Source: Chryseobacterium gregarium DSM 19109 (GTDB taxonomy: Bacteria; Bacteroidota; Bacteroidia; Flavobacteriales; Weeksellaceae). From it: a stretch of 34,894 nucleotides of DNA. The translations under genes and the position numbers were made by a program. Location of the stretch: NCBI RefSeq assembly GCF_000430845.1, contig NZ_AUMU01000021.1, forward strand, positions 1-34,894. The letters are read 5' to 3'. Of the stretch, positions 13,442 through 22,968 are shown piece after piece; the first letter of the stretch is position 1; each line of letters opens with the position of its first letter. Below the pieces are notes generated by a model. The model searched no databases, was not told where the DNA came from, and saw nothing but the letters and a program-made list of their open reading frames with translations.

Positions 13442-13649
13442 TTACTTGTCTGATATTTTTAAATACGCTTTTCTGGCTGTATTAAGTTCAGCACTGTGAT
13501 TTGCTATCCAAAGCCAAAGAGGAGTTACTTGAATCAGTAGCCCTCTACCTAAAGTTGTCAATTCATATTCTACTTTCGGCGGTACTTCAGGATAGACAGC
13601 TCTAACAACCAAACCGTCTGTTTCTAACTCACGAAGACATTTTTATTAT
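13442..13649 (-). pseudogene. HxlR-family regulator, C-terminal remnant
   Basis: The frame reads KCLRELETDGLVVRAVYPEV then PPKVEYELTTLGRGLLIQVT and PLWLWIANHSAELNTARKAY to the stop. This is the winged-helix wing and C-terminal helix of an HxlR regulator, with the PxxVEYxLT signature. The N-terminal half, including the recognition helix, is missing: the frame meets a stop at about 13650, exactly where the AbiH gene's promoter begins. It was cut off by insertion or deletion at that junction. Confidence 0.85.
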
Positions 13650-13654
13650 ATTTG
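13647..13654 (+). promoter_or_regulatory. -7 element (TATATTTG) of the abiH gene
   Basis: TATATTTG matches TAnnTTTG and lies 16 bp before the ATG at 13671. No clear -33 TTG is seen at the right distance. It coincides with the breakpoint of the HxlR remnant. Confidence 0.5.
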
Positions 13655-13670
13655 AAAAAACTTTTAATTT

Positions 13671-14963
13671 ATGAACAGACTAGTGATTATTGGAAATGGA
13701 TTTGACCTTGCTCATAAACTACCTACGTCTTATAGATCTTTTGTTGATTTTATTTGGAAGAATTTTCATAACATGGAAAAGATACCATTAATAAAAAATC
13801 TTTTTATTTTAAAACATCCAATAAAGGATGTTAGAACAGGCTTTTCTATGAGATTTGAAAACTACAATGACTTCTACAATAAAGTTCCTCAAATTCTGAA
13901 TGATAGAGGTAATAATATAAATTTTGATTATGTAATTGAAAATACGTTTCACAATACAAAAACTTTCAAAATTGTTGCTTACCATCGCTATGGTGGTGAT
14001 CCTCAAACTTATTTTGATTATAATAATAGGTTTTTTGAACTAATAACCATTTTAAATGCAGAAAATTGGGTTGATATTGAAAATACTTATTATGATGTTT
14101 TAGTTTCTCTTCTAAATGGTGATTCAAAATATAAATACATTGAGAATGTAAAACGTCTTAATGAAGAATTCAATGAAGTAAAAAATCTTTTGGAATATTA
14201 TCTTACTGAACATGTAGAAAACGCTTATCAATTCAATTTAGGATACTCTAATATGGTGAATATTTGCGATCTGTTTGAACAAACTCATAGAAATCTTAGT
14301 GGAAACAATTATGATAAGTATTTTTTAGAATTTCCTCCAGATTATCGTAGAAACTTAATTGATTTTGATCGAGGTCTAAGGCTTCAATCGAAAGACCCAT
14401 CTTCATTTGAAAATCTTTTTTTAGAATTTAATTATACTCCAACAATATCAAACTACATCAACATTTTAAATCAGAAGGATGAAAGATATTGGGGTAAATC
14501 ATCCCATATCCAGATTCATGGCAGATTACATAATATTAAAAATCAAATAAACTTTGGTTTTGGAGATGAAATGGATGACAATTATAATGTTTTAGAGAAA
14601 GTAAATGATAATCAATATCTCGAAAATATAAAATCATTTATGTATTTATCAAATTCAAACTACCGGAAATTACTTCAATGGGTAGATAGCGGAGATTTCC
14701 AGGTATTTATCATGGGTCATTCTTGTGGGCTATCAGATAGAACCATGTTAAATACAGTTTTTGAGCATAATAACTGTAAATCAATTAAAGTTTTCTATCA
14801 CGAAAAAGAAGATGGAACCGATAATTTCAAAGATTTAACACAGAATATTTCAAGACACTTTAATAAAAAAGCTTTAATGAGAACTAAAGTAGTTGATAAA
14901 AGCCTATCATCGCCATTACCACAAAACATAAGATTTCCAAGTAATATTCTTAACGATGATTAA
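13671..14963 (+). CDS. abiH: AbiH-family abortive infection protein (430 aa)
   Basis: The N-terminus MNRLVIIGNGFDLAHKLPTS is the hallmark nucleotide-binding-like motif of AbiH proteins. Further family features are FLEFNYTPT around residue 252, IQIHGRLHN, INFGFGDEMDD and FIMGHSCGLSDRTML. AbiH proteins stop phage growth by abortive infection; the biochemical activity is not settled. The length is at the upper end of the family and the frame is intact. It stands alone between the cassette region and the ion-homeostasis island, with its own -7 element. Confidence 0.88.
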   Translation: MNRLVIIGNGFDLAHKLPTSYRSFVDFIWKNFHNMEKIPLIKNLFILKHPIKDVRTGFSMRFENYNDFYNKVPQILNDRGNNINFDYVIENTFHNTKTFKIVAYHRYGGDPQTYFDYNNRFFELITILNAENWVDIENTYYDVLVSLLNGDSKYKYIENVKRLNEEFNEVKNLLEYYLTEHVENAYQFNLGYSNMVNICDLFEQTHRNLSGNNYDKYFLEFPPDYRRNLIDFDRGLRLQSKDPSSFENLFLEFNYTPTISNYINILNQKDERYWGKSSHIQIHGRLHNIKNQINFGFGDEMDDNYNVLEKVNDNQYLENIKSFMYLSNSNYRKLLQWVDSGDFQVFIMGHSCGLSDRTMLNTVFEHNNCKSIKVFYHEKEDGTDNFKDLTQNISRHFNKKALMRTKVVDKSLSSPLPQNIRFPSNILNDD

Positions 14964-15064
14964 TTCCATTCTGCTTCTAACTCCTGATTTAAGTTCCAAG
15001 CCATGTGGTCATATCTTACAACATCCCAGAAGTGATTAAATTTGTCAATTGATTGATTAATCAT
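14960..15064 (-). CDS. Possible small ORF or gene remnant (34 aa)
   Basis: The minus-strand frame from 15064 encodes MINQSIDKFNHFWDVVRYDH then MAWNLNQELEAEWN. It could begin at a TTG seven codons earlier. The composition is protein-like and the stop overlaps the abiH stop by 3 bp in convergent orientation. It is probably the C-terminal leftover of a longer gene whose 5' part has been lost; no family is recognised. Confidence 0.35.
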   Translation of the reverse strand: MINQSIDKFNHFWDVVRYDHMAWNLNQELEAEWN

Positions 15065-15212
15065 AATACCGATTATCTCTCTCAATTATAGTTTTCAATC
15101 TCTTTCTTTACTTTTGTGTAAAGATCATAACTTTATTAATATGTTTTATTCGAAAAAAAAATAATTTTCATTAGATGCTGTTACTTTACTGATAGTGAAT
15201 AAGGAATATTCG

Positions 15213-15220
15213 TAGCTTTG
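15213..15220 (+). promoter_or_regulatory. -7 element (TAGCTTTG) of the kinase operon
   Basis: TAGCTTTG fits TAnnTTTG and lies 27 bp before the GTG start at 15247. The -33 element is unclear. Confidence 0.45.
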
Positions 15221-15246
15221 CTCATCAACACTTTAATTTAGCACTT

Positions 15247-17481
15247 GTGAATGATCACCTGCTTTCTTCTTTAGGTCCTGAAGCTCTACTAGAGATCCTC
15301 AAACAGTCGGACGATGCGACTGCGATCTATACCGGAGAAGATCTGAAAATCAATCTGGCCAATAATGCAATGCTTAAAATCTGGGGCAAAGACCAATCGG
15401 TTATAGGAAAGAATTTTGAAGAAGCATTACCGGAAATGATCGGACAGCCATTTACACAACTGCTTAAAAATGTTTGGAAAACCAAAGAAATCTATAAGGC
15501 TCGGGAAATGCCTTCTACCTTGGAGCTGAACGGGGTTATGGTCACTTCATATTTCGATTTTATCTACAAACCGATTCTTGATAAGGAAGATAAGGTCTAC
15601 TGCATATTACATACAGCTGTTGATGCGTCGGAAAGAGTTGCTGCATTGAATCTTGTCCGGGAGAAGGAATTAAAAGAGCAGCGCATCAGTGATGACCTCC
15701 AAGCTGTTAATGAAGAGCTTTTGGCGTTGAATGAGGAGTTTCAGACATCCAATGAGGAGCTCGCCGTACTAAATGAAGAATACACTGTTACCAATGAACA
15801 TCTGGATGAAGCTAATAACACCATCAATTTGCTGAATCAACAACTCAATAACGAAAATAAAGACCTTTTGTTTGACAATAAAGGTTATCAGGACAATATC
15901 AGCGACCTTAATCATTCAAACATGAGTCTTGAAATAAGAAATAGCGAGCTCACAGAACTGAATGATACTATCAACCGTCTTAATATAAAGATCACAGACA
16001 GTGAAACCAGTTTTATCAATCTGATTGCCCAGGCACCTGTAGCGATGCTTCTTGTGAAAGGAGATGATTTTATTGTCTCAATGATTAATCATCCGATGCT
16101 GAATCTGATTGGTAAAGATATCGGGATCATAGGTAAGCCGTTGTTTGATGTGATGCCTGAACTAAAAGGTCAGGAAGCTGCCGAGATGCTTATCAACACT
16201 TATAAAAAAGGTCAGCCGCATTCTGCACTTTCGAATCCTGTATTGATGAAACGCAATGGGAAATTAGAAAAAGGCTACTACAATTTTAATTACATGCCTT
16301 TTATTGAGGATGGAAAGATCACGGGTGTTATCGATATGGCAACTGATGTGACACCACAATATCTGGTTATTCAGGAAAGAGAGAGGATAATTAAAGAAAA
16401 GACTGAACTGGAGCAAACGCTTAAAAGCAGTGAGCAGCGTCTTCACGGCATATTGGAGACTATGGCGGAAGGTGTGGGAGTTGTCGATGCAACCGGACAA
16501 CTTGTCTACGCAAATCCAATGGCACAGCAGATCTTGGGATTAAGTGAAACTTCTATTAAAAGCAGGACTTATCACGACCCACAATGGCAAAACTTGCGGC
16601 TAGATGGTTCACCACTTCCTTCAGAGGAACATCCCATGTCAATTATGATGTCCACCGGAAAACCTGTGTTTGATCATGAGATAGGTGTTCAGCCGCCGGA
16701 CAGAGACCGCATCTATATATCCATTAATGCCGCTCCCATCTTTGATAGTGAAGGACGTCTTTCCGGGGGAATCGGAACATTTATGGATGTTACTGCCAGA
16801 AGGATGATCACGCAGGGCAAGGATGATTTTATAAGTATTGCCAGCCACGAGCTTAAAACCCCGGTAACGGCACTTAAAATTGCGTTGCAGCTTCTTAAAA
16901 GGTCGCATGAGAAACTGTCCGTCGAAGTGAGAACCAAATTAATTGATCAGTCTGTAAAAAGCCTTGATAAACTTTCAAGACTTATCGACGAACTTCTTGA
17001 TACAAGCAGGATGGAGCAAGGCCATCTAAAACTTTACAAAACCATCTTTTCAATATCCGAACTATTTGAAGAATGCATATCGAATTTATTTCAAAAAACT
17101 GATCAGACTGTAGACTTCGAAGGCGATACCTCCACTATAGTCGAGGCTGACAACCAACAAATAGGACAGGTTATTACAAATTTAATTAACAATGCCATAA
17201 AATATGCGCCAGCTTCGGATATAACCGTCCGAGCAAAATTATTAAATGATAATAAGGTTAAAATAACGATCAAAGATAATGGTCCGGGAATCCCTGAGGA
17301 AAAGTTGGGGCATTTATTTGAACGGTATTACAGGACCGATTACCAGGGACAAAAATTTACCGGTCTAGGACTGGGACTGTATATCAGCGCAGAAATTATC
17401 AGAAACCACGGTGGAAACATTGGGGTTGAAAGTCAATTGGGGAAAGGAAGTGAATTTTGGTTTACTCTGCCTTTGCAATAA
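15247..17481 (+). CDS. PAS-domain sensor histidine kinase (744 aa)
   Basis: The order is an N-terminal PAS domain (about 10-125), a long coiled coil (about 135-255, with NEELLALNEEFQTSNEELAV repeats), a second PAS domain (about 258-375), a third PAS/PAC domain (about 395-520), HisKA with the phospho-accepting His534 in ASHELKTPV, and an HATPase_c domain with N box NLINNAIKYA, G1 DNGPGIPEE and G2 GLGLGLYIS. There is no membrane segment, so it is a soluble cytosolic sensor. The start is GTG. The next gene, 69 bp on, is a REC-only regulator and probably its phosphate acceptor. Confidence 0.93.
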   Translation: MNDHLLSSLGPEALLEILKQSDDATAIYTGEDLKINLANNAMLKIWGKDQSVIGKNFEEALPEMIGQPFTQLLKNVWKTKEIYKAREMPSTLELNGVMVTSYFDFIYKPILDKEDKVYCILHTAVDASERVAALNLVREKELKEQRISDDLQAVNEELLALNEEFQTSNEELAVLNEEYTVTNEHLDEANNTINLLNQQLNNENKDLLFDNKGYQDNISDLNHSNMSLEIRNSELTELNDTINRLNIKITDSETSFINLIAQAPVAMLLVKGDDFIVSMINHPMLNLIGKDIGIIGKPLFDVMPELKGQEAAEMLINTYKKGQPHSALSNPVLMKRNGKLEKGYYNFNYMPFIEDGKITGVIDMATDVTPQYLVIQERERIIKEKTELEQTLKSSEQRLHGILETMAEGVGVVDATGQLVYANPMAQQILGLSETSIKSRTYHDPQWQNLRLDGSPLPSEEHPMSIMMSTGKPVFDHEIGVQPPDRDRIYISINAAPIFDSEGRLSGGIGTFMDVTARRMITQGKDDFISIASHELKTPVTALKIALQLLKRSHEKLSVEVRTKLIDQSVKSLDKLSRLIDELLDTSRMEQGHLKLYKTIFSISELFEECISNLFQKTDQTVDFEGDTSTIVEADNQQIGQVITNLINNAIKYAPASDITVRAKLLNDNKVKITIKDNGPGIPEEKLGHLFERYYRTDYQGQKFTGLGLGLYISAEIIRNHGGNIGVESQLGKGSEFWFTLPLQ

Positions 17482-17550
17482 TTAATTGCTATAAATTCAA
17501 TCCCAATTGTTATTTTTTCAATAGTGGCTGTGTAATTGCTAAGTATAGGT

Positions 17551-17910
17551 ATGAGAAAAATCATTTTGGTAGAAGACGATCAGGCAATTAGAGAATTTTT
17601 AGTCATATTTTTAGAGTCAGAAAATTATGCCGTAAGATCTTTTTCAACAGTAAACGAATTTTTAAATCGAGACCAGAATGATTTGCCGGACCTTTACCTT
17701 TTCGATGTTATGCTGCCCGATGGATCCGGGATCGATCTGTGCAAAGAAATAAAACAAAGTCACAATAATACTGGTATTCCTGTAATCATTATGAGTGCCC
17801 ACGCTCAGCTTAGTCAGATGAAGGAATTGTGTGATCCAGATGATTTTATCGCTAAACCTTTTGATATCGATCTTGTTTTGAACAGGATAAAACTTGCAAT
17901 CAAAAATTAA
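17551..17910 (+). CDS. Single-domain (REC-only) response regulator (119 aa)
   Basis: The product is one receiver domain: acidic pair Asp9-Asp10 in ILVEDDQ, phospho-acceptor Asp52 in LYLFDVMLPDGSG, the switch Ser in VIIMSAHA, and Lys in DDFIAKPFD. No output domain follows, so it would act by protein contact or phosphotransfer. The ATG at 17551 is chosen over the upstream TTG at 17536 because MRKIILVEDD is the usual REC start. It follows the PAS kinase on the same strand and probably pairs with it. Confidence 0.92.
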   Translation: MRKIILVEDDQAIREFLVIFLESENYAVRSFSTVNEFLNRDQNDLPDLYLFDVMLPDGSGIDLCKEIKQSHNNTGIPVIIMSAHAQLSQMKELCDPDDFIAKPFDIDLVLNRIKLAIKN

Positions 17911-18311
17911 GTCCGTTAAACAGTAGATTTTTAGTTTATGATATTTCTTTACTTAAAGATTTTATGTAAACTTTATAAGCGCCTAATTATTATCCAATCC
18001 CTTTGCAGTTTTTTAACACAATAGTACTCGCCTAATAAGCATTTTATTGGTTCTTTGGCTACTCTTGAGACCACAGCGACAGGTAAATGTTTCCCAATAT
18101 CTCAGAGCAATGACACCACTCCATTCATCAGCAATGATGAAGATAAGAAATACCATATCAAACCCCCTGAAGTACGAAAACTCGAATACAGCATCATTTT
18201 ATGCCAGCAGAGAAATCGATAAGATGAATGCGATACTTGAAAGATTGTCAATATAAATTGGTCTTTGTATTATACGGACGGTCGTATTGTATTCTTTTTT
18301 ATAGTCAGAAC
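17911..18311. other. Intergenic stretch with no supported gene
   Basis: The 400 bp between the response regulator and the convergent APC permease hold no recognised feature. At about 18047-18256 two plus-strand frames are open together. One reads ...SREIDKMNAILERLSI, the other ...DEDKKYHIKPPEVRKLEYSI. Neither has a good start or a family, so I do not call a gene, but a degraded small gene is possible. Confidence 0.5.
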
Positions 18312-20048
18312 TTATAGGATGAGCCTTACCCCACCCAGTTCATCAACTCTGTAACTGAATTTTTCCCCTGGACTGCTGATAAACATAAAGTTCTTTGGGA
18401 TTCCCCATTTGTTACTGAGTTCCTCGACAAGTTCCGGTGTGAAGTCACCCAGTATAGTAACATATTCCATATCGACCTCGGGATAAGCTCTGTCCAGAGT
18501 GTCAAAATCTGCGAGAAACTTCGGATCCGGCTGCTGGGCTTCATGAAGTATTGTAACAATTTTCATTTTATTGGTCACCTCGTTCTCGTGAAGATACATC
18601 ATCACCTTATTTAATGTCGCGATATCATCACCTTTTGAGAAGAAAACAAAATCCTGCTCATAGAGTTTTTTCAGGCTCCGGTACAATGATCTCTGTCTTG
18701 TGAGCGTGTATTTTTTATAGTTCTTCGACAGCGACTGCAGCAGATTAACAATAAAATGCAAAATATCCTTTCGCAGCAACATGGCCAGAATGATCAGTAC
18801 CGAAGGAATAAAATATTGCAGAAAGGTGACAAGATATTGAGGCTTGGTCATGATGTTCCCGTATAAAGCAATAATTATAGCGGCAAAAGCCAACAGCACT
18901 ACGCCGGGTTTGGCGTATTCCGGACGTGGCAGACGAGACCTTCTGAGTTTAAGCAGGATATTTCCTAACGCAAATGATGCCATGACAGTCAGGAAAGACA
19001 GAGCATAAACAGCGGCTAGCGGTGCCAGTTGTCCTCGGGTCACCAATAGCACTGAAAGACATAAGAGAAAGAAAAGGATCAGGATCCTGTATGTACTGCC
19101 CCGTTTATTTTCTTTCAGAAAGTAATTTGGTAATATTCTGTCCAATGTCATCCTTTTGATAAGACCATTTACTCCAACAAATGAAGTTAATACCGCACCA
19201 CTTAAAACGGAGACCGCATTGATCGAAATGATCGTAGCGAGCCATTTTCCACCGGTCAAAGTACCAATATAACTTAAGAAAGAATTCTGGTGCGATTCTA
19301 CTGCCGATATAGGGATGATGCATATTACAAGAAATGCAATCATCGGGTTCAGCACCGATACTGCGATCCACATATTTCGTAATGTTTTCGCAAAAACACC
19401 TCGCTCCTGCTCCTCCACAAAATTTGAAGAGCTCTCAAAGCCTGAGATCCCAAGCATAGCAGCTGAAAATCCAAAGAAAATAGCAGTTAATATACTTCCA
19501 TTTCTGGCAGGAAGATGGAAATTGTCGATCAATATTGAGAATCCATGCTGCCAGACAAAGAAAAAACAGGAACCAATCAACAGTCCCATTGTTGCAAGAT
19601 GGAATAAGAAGATGATCAGGGCTACTACGGCGCTTTCAGAAATCCCCAAAATAGTAAGCCCCAGAAATATGAGCAAAAGTACGAATGTTGCGATGTTCAC
19701 ATTGAAATATGGCAAAATATGATGCAGGTAGTGCATTGCCTCGCTGGATGAGATCACAGCCGTTGCCATGTAAGACAAGATGGTAAGGCAGGCTGCTATA
19801 GACGCATTACTTTTTGTCGTGGTATTTAGCAGAACATTATATGCACCACCATTGAGGGGCAATGCTCCGACCACCTCACCATAGATCTTTCTGAATAGAA
19901 AGAGCACCGCTGCCACCATCAGAAGAGCGACCCAAGCATACTGACCTGCCGCTACAATAGCCAGAGCCGAAACATAGAGACAGGAGGAGGTGATATCATT
20001 TCCACAAATAGCGGTAGCGTACCATTCACTGAGTTTTTTTGTTGACAT
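18312..20048 (-). CDS. APC-superfamily permease with C-terminal USP-like domain (578 aa)
   Basis: About 12 membrane spans fill residues 1-430, opening with the APC signature around CGNDITSSCLYVSALAIVAA and the helix VVGALPLNGGAYNVLL. The last 140 residues are cytosolic (KNYKKYTLTRQRSLYRSLKK ... VTILHEAQQPDPK ... VEYVTILGDF-like) and resemble a universal-stress-protein fold. This layout is shared with amino-acid permeases of the APC group and with the KimA-type K+ importers, so substrate cannot be decided. It is divergent from nhaA across a 235-bp promoter region. K+ uptake would suit the island, but this is inference. Confidence 0.85.
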   Translation of the reverse strand: MSTKKLSEWYATAICGNDITSSCLYVSALAIVAAGQYAWVALLMVAAVLFLFRKIYGEVVGALPLNGGAYNVLLNTTTKSNASIAACLTILSYMATAVISSSEAMHYLHHILPYFNVNIATFVLLLIFLGLTILGISESAVVALIIFLFHLATMGLLIGSCFFFVWQHGFSILIDNFHLPARNGSILTAIFFGFSAAMLGISGFESSSNFVEEQERGVFAKTLRNMWIAVSVLNPMIAFLVICIIPISAVESHQNSFLSYIGTLTGGKWLATIISINAVSVLSGAVLTSFVGVNGLIKRMTLDRILPNYFLKENKRGSTYRILILFFLLCLSVLLVTRGQLAPLAAVYALSFLTVMASFALGNILLKLRRSRLPRPEYAKPGVVLLAFAAIIIALYGNIMTKPQYLVTFLQYFIPSVLIILAMLLRKDILHFIVNLLQSLSKNYKKYTLTRQRSLYRSLKKLYEQDFVFFSKGDDIATLNKVMMYLHENEVTNKMKIVTILHEAQQPDPKFLADFDTLDRAYPEVDMEYVTILGDFTPELVEELSNKWGIPKNFMFISSPGEKFSYRVDELGGVRLIL

Positions 20049-20254
20049 TTTTTATAAATTGATCAGATTTCAAGCGTATAATATTAGACAAATTAATTTT
20101 AAAACATTCATTCTTTTCCGAAAAATTAACTTTAAAATTACAATTGACTACATATGATCTGTTTTTTTAATTCTTAACAAATTTCGGAGCTATATATCTT
20201 AGTATATTAAAAATAACTTTCGCAATGTTCCCCTATTTTTCCCTTTAGTATTCA

Positions 20255-20262
20255 TAAATTTG
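20255..20262 (+). promoter_or_regulatory. -7 element (TAAATTTG) before nhaA
   Basis: TAAATTTG lies 21 bp before the ATG of nhaA and fits the Bacteroidota consensus. The 235-bp divergent region (20049-20283) must also drive the APC permease on the other strand; no equally good element was found for it. Confidence 0.5.
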
Positions 20263-20283
20263 CAGTTATCTATTTAATAAACT

Positions 20284-21627
20284 ATGATCAAAAGTTACCC
20301 CACAAAGCCGATCGACAAGATCACACAGCCCGTTCAGCGATTTATCCAGCAGGAAAAGTCCGGAGGATTACTTTTAGGGATCAGTGTGATCATCGCTTTG
20401 ATTTTGGCCAATTCACCACTATCCGATGGCTACCATCATTTTCTGGCGCAGACCTTTGGATTTCAGTGGAATGGGGAAAGTTTTTTCGATTTTACTGTTC
20501 ATCACTGGATCAATGACGGATTGATGTCTGTTTTCTTTTTCGTGGTGGGGCTTGAGCTTAAACGGGAGATCATCGGTGGTGAGCTTTCCAATCCGCGGAA
20601 AGCCATGCTTCCCATTGTTGCGGCAGTTGGGGGAATGGTCATGCCGGCATTGATATTCCTACTGCTCAATCCGACCGGGGAAATGCATAAGGGATGGGGC
20701 ATCCCTATGGCCACAGATATTGCTTTTGCTTTGGGCGTGCTTTTTCTATTGGGAAAAAAGATCCCACTCTCCTTGAAGGTATTTTTAACTGCCTTGGCAA
20801 TCGTAGATGATTTGGGAGCAGTCCTGGTAATCGCATTTTTTTATACATCGAACATCGAAATGACCTACTTGCTGATAGGGCTTGGCATTCTTGCAGTGAT
20901 GTACCTGGGGAATAAGCTTGGCGTCAGATCGATCTTTTTTTTCGCATTCCTTGGCATCTGCGGTGTATGGACATGCTTTGTAATTTCAGGCGTTCACGCC
21001 ACGATCGCTGCTGTTCTGGCGGCTTTTACCATTCCGGCAGATGTGAAGATCAAGGAAAATCTGTTCATTGCCAAGATCAGCAGCTATCTGGAAAGGTTTA
21101 AAAATTTAGACCCTACTGAAAATACACCTACATTGACCAACGACCAGCTGCATGTCCTGGAAAAGATCAATGAGGCGACAAATGCCGCCACTCCTCCCCT
21201 TCAGATATTGGAACACGCAATGCATCCCGTTGTAACTTTCGTTATCATCCCGATCTTTGCAATAGCCAATGCCGGGGTATCGTTTAATATTGACATTAAC
21301 AGTTTATTTGACACCAATATCGCATTGGGTGTAGCATTGGGCTTGTTGGTCGGAAAGGTCTTAGGTGTTGTCGGCTTCACTGCTGTTTTTATTAAACTCA
21401 AAATTGCCCAATTACCTGAGGGGATGAATATCCGTAATCTTCTCGGACTTGGTTTTCTGGCATCCATTGGATTTACAATGTCCCTGTTTGTGACATCCCT
21501 TGCCTTTAGCCACGAAGAATACCAGACACAGGCAAAGATCGGCATATTTGCAGCCTCCTTAATTGGAGGTGTAATAGGCTATATCATTCTTAACAAAGAT
21601 TCTAAACCTACTCAAACCGATGAATAA
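20284..21627 (+). CDS. nhaA: Na+/H+ antiporter NhaA (447 aa)
   Basis: The sequence follows NhaA throughout: VVGLELKREIIGGELSNPRK in the second helix region, ATDIAFALGVLFLLGKKIP, and the ion-binding pair Asp175-Asp176 in LAIVDDLGAVLVIAFF, which corresponds to D163/D164 of E. coli NhaA. The C-terminal LLGLGFLASIGFTMSLFVTS is also conserved. It exchanges Na+ for H+ across the inner membrane and gives alkaline and salt tolerance. The length is slightly above the usual 390 because of a longer mid-loop. The last 8 bp overlap the DUF389 gene, so the two are co-translated. Confidence 0.96.
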   Translation: MIKSYPTKPIDKITQPVQRFIQQEKSGGLLLGISVIIALILANSPLSDGYHHFLAQTFGFQWNGESFFDFTVHHWINDGLMSVFFFVVGLELKREIIGGELSNPRKAMLPIVAAVGGMVMPALIFLLLNPTGEMHKGWGIPMATDIAFALGVLFLLGKKIPLSLKVFLTALAIVDDLGAVLVIAFFYTSNIEMTYLLIGLGILAVMYLGNKLGVRSIFFFAFLGICGVWTCFVISGVHATIAAVLAAFTIPADVKIKENLFIAKISSYLERFKNLDPTENTPTLTNDQLHVLEKINEATNAATPPLQILEHAMHPVVTFVIIPIFAIANAGVSFNIDINSLFDTNIALGVALGLLVGKVLGVVGFTAVFIKLKIAQLPEGMNIRNLLGLGFLASIGFTMSLFVTSLAFSHEEYQTQAKIGIFAASLIGGVIGYIILNKDSKPTQTDE

Positions 21628-22906
21628 TATCTTTAATTTTATTAATCTTCACAATGGAGAAGAGAAAAAGGATAAGGTATTGGAAAATGTCACATCCAAC
21701 ATCTCATTCAGAGGTTCCAATCTCTGGATCCTGGCCTGTGCGATCATTATCGCATCAATCGGCCTTAACGTCAATTCCACTGCGGTCATTATCGGGGCCA
21801 TGCTTATCTCTCCATTAATGGGTCCGATCGTTGGTGCGGGATTTGCGCTTGGGACCTATAATTTTCCTCTTCTCAAGAAATCTTTTAAGAATCTTATCAT
21901 CGCAACGGTGGTGAGCTTATTGGTTTCTGGATTTTATTTCTACATCAGTCCTTTTAAGGACGTGCAATCAGAACTTTTGGCAAGGACTGCACCCAACATC
22001 TACGATGTTCTGATCGCTTTTTTCGGCGGACTGGTAGGTGTCATAGCCATAACAAGGGTAGAAAAAGGAAATCCTATTCCGGGTGTTGCCATTGCAACGG
22101 CATTGATGCCTCCCCTGTGTACGGCCGGATTTGGTCTTGCTACTTTTAATTTTTCTTATTTCATCGGCGCATTCTATCTTTACAGCATCAATTGCTTTTT
22201 TATATGCATTGCAACTTTTCTTGTCGTGAAATATCTGCATTATCCTTCCTCTATTGTCGACAACAAATATGAAAAAAGGATCAGATACAGCATATCGCTG
22301 TTAATACTGGTAATGATCATTCCAAGTTCATATCTGGCCTACAACCTGTACAATGAAAAGAAATTCACGAAGACCGCAGAACTTTTCCTCCAAAAAGAAT
22401 TTGAAAAGAATGGATACACATTAATCTATAAAAAGATAAACTACAATGCCAATCCCAAGACCATCGACGTTGCATTCCTAAATAAAAAATTCACTACTGA
22501 AGAGATCAAGTCTTACAACAAGATGCTTTCTGATAACGGGCTTGCCAACACAAAGATCAACATCAGGCAAAACAATTCCGATCTGAAATCAGAGATACTG
22601 AGTGAGATCAACAAAAACAATACAAACCTGTCAGAAAAGGACATAGCCTTATCCAGCCTGCGGTCAGAACTCGACAATTATAAAGTTTCAGACTCCACAC
22701 TGGGGAAAGAGATACAAATCCTATATCCGGATATGTCCGGTGTTTCCTACGGAAAGATAGCCCAATATCCCGAAACTGATAGTGCAAGGCTCCAATTTGT
22801 GATGATCTACTCTGGAAAGAAAGTGAATGAATTACAGCTCAGAAGCTGGCTTGAAAAAAGGCTGAATGAGAAAAATGTCAAACTTTTAAACAGTTCTGAA
22901 AACTAG
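21620..22906 (+). CDS. DUF389 (TIGR00341-type) membrane protein (428 aa)
   Basis: The membrane core carries NVNSTAVIIGAMLISPLMGP and later GLVGVIAITRVEKGNPIPGV AIATALMPPLCTAGF, the defining motifs of DUF389. About six spans are followed, from residue 235, by a soluble domain with a coiled segment (NNTNLSEKDIALSSLRSELD). The function of the family is not established. The start lies 8 bp inside nhaA, so it is probably a functional partner of the antiporter. A terminator follows. Confidence 0.9.
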   Translation: MNNIFNFINLHNGEEKKDKVLENVTSNISFRGSNLWILACAIIIASIGLNVNSTAVIIGAMLISPLMGPIVGAGFALGTYNFPLLKKSFKNLIIATVVSLLVSGFYFYISPFKDVQSELLARTAPNIYDVLIAFFGGLVGVIAITRVEKGNPIPGVAIATALMPPLCTAGFGLATFNFSYFIGAFYLYSINCFFICIATFLVVKYLHYPSSIVDNKYEKRIRYSISLLILVMIIPSSYLAYNLYNEKKFTKTAELFLQKEFEKNGYTLIYKKINYNANPKTIDVAFLNKKFTTEEIKSYNKMLSDNGLANTKINIRQNNSDLKSEILSEINKNNTNLSEKDIALSSLRSELDNYKVSDSTLGKEIQILYPDMSGVSYGKIAQYPETDSARLQFVMIYSGKKVNELQLRSWLEKRLNEKNVKLLNSSEN

Positions 22907-22921
22907 ATTGAAATATACTTC

Positions 22922-22954
22922 AAAAATGCCATCCTAAATTGGAATGGCATTTTT
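22922..22954. terminator. Bidirectional intrinsic terminator
   Basis: AAAAATGCCAT and ATGGCATTTTT form a perfect 11-bp stem around an 11-base loop. It ends the nhaA-DUF389 operon and also the convergent DapB-like gene, whose stop is 15 bp away. Confidence 0.85.
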
Positions 22955-22968
22955 CCAACTGATAGATT

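Noticed and set aside
16264..16937. Minus-strand frames inside the histidine kinase gene
   Set aside because: They are shadows of a well-supported PAS kinase and resemble no protein family.
18047..18256. 69-codon plus-strand ORF after the response regulator
   Set aside because: A second frame is open over the same stretch, the start is a TTG, and no family or ribosome-binding context supports it.
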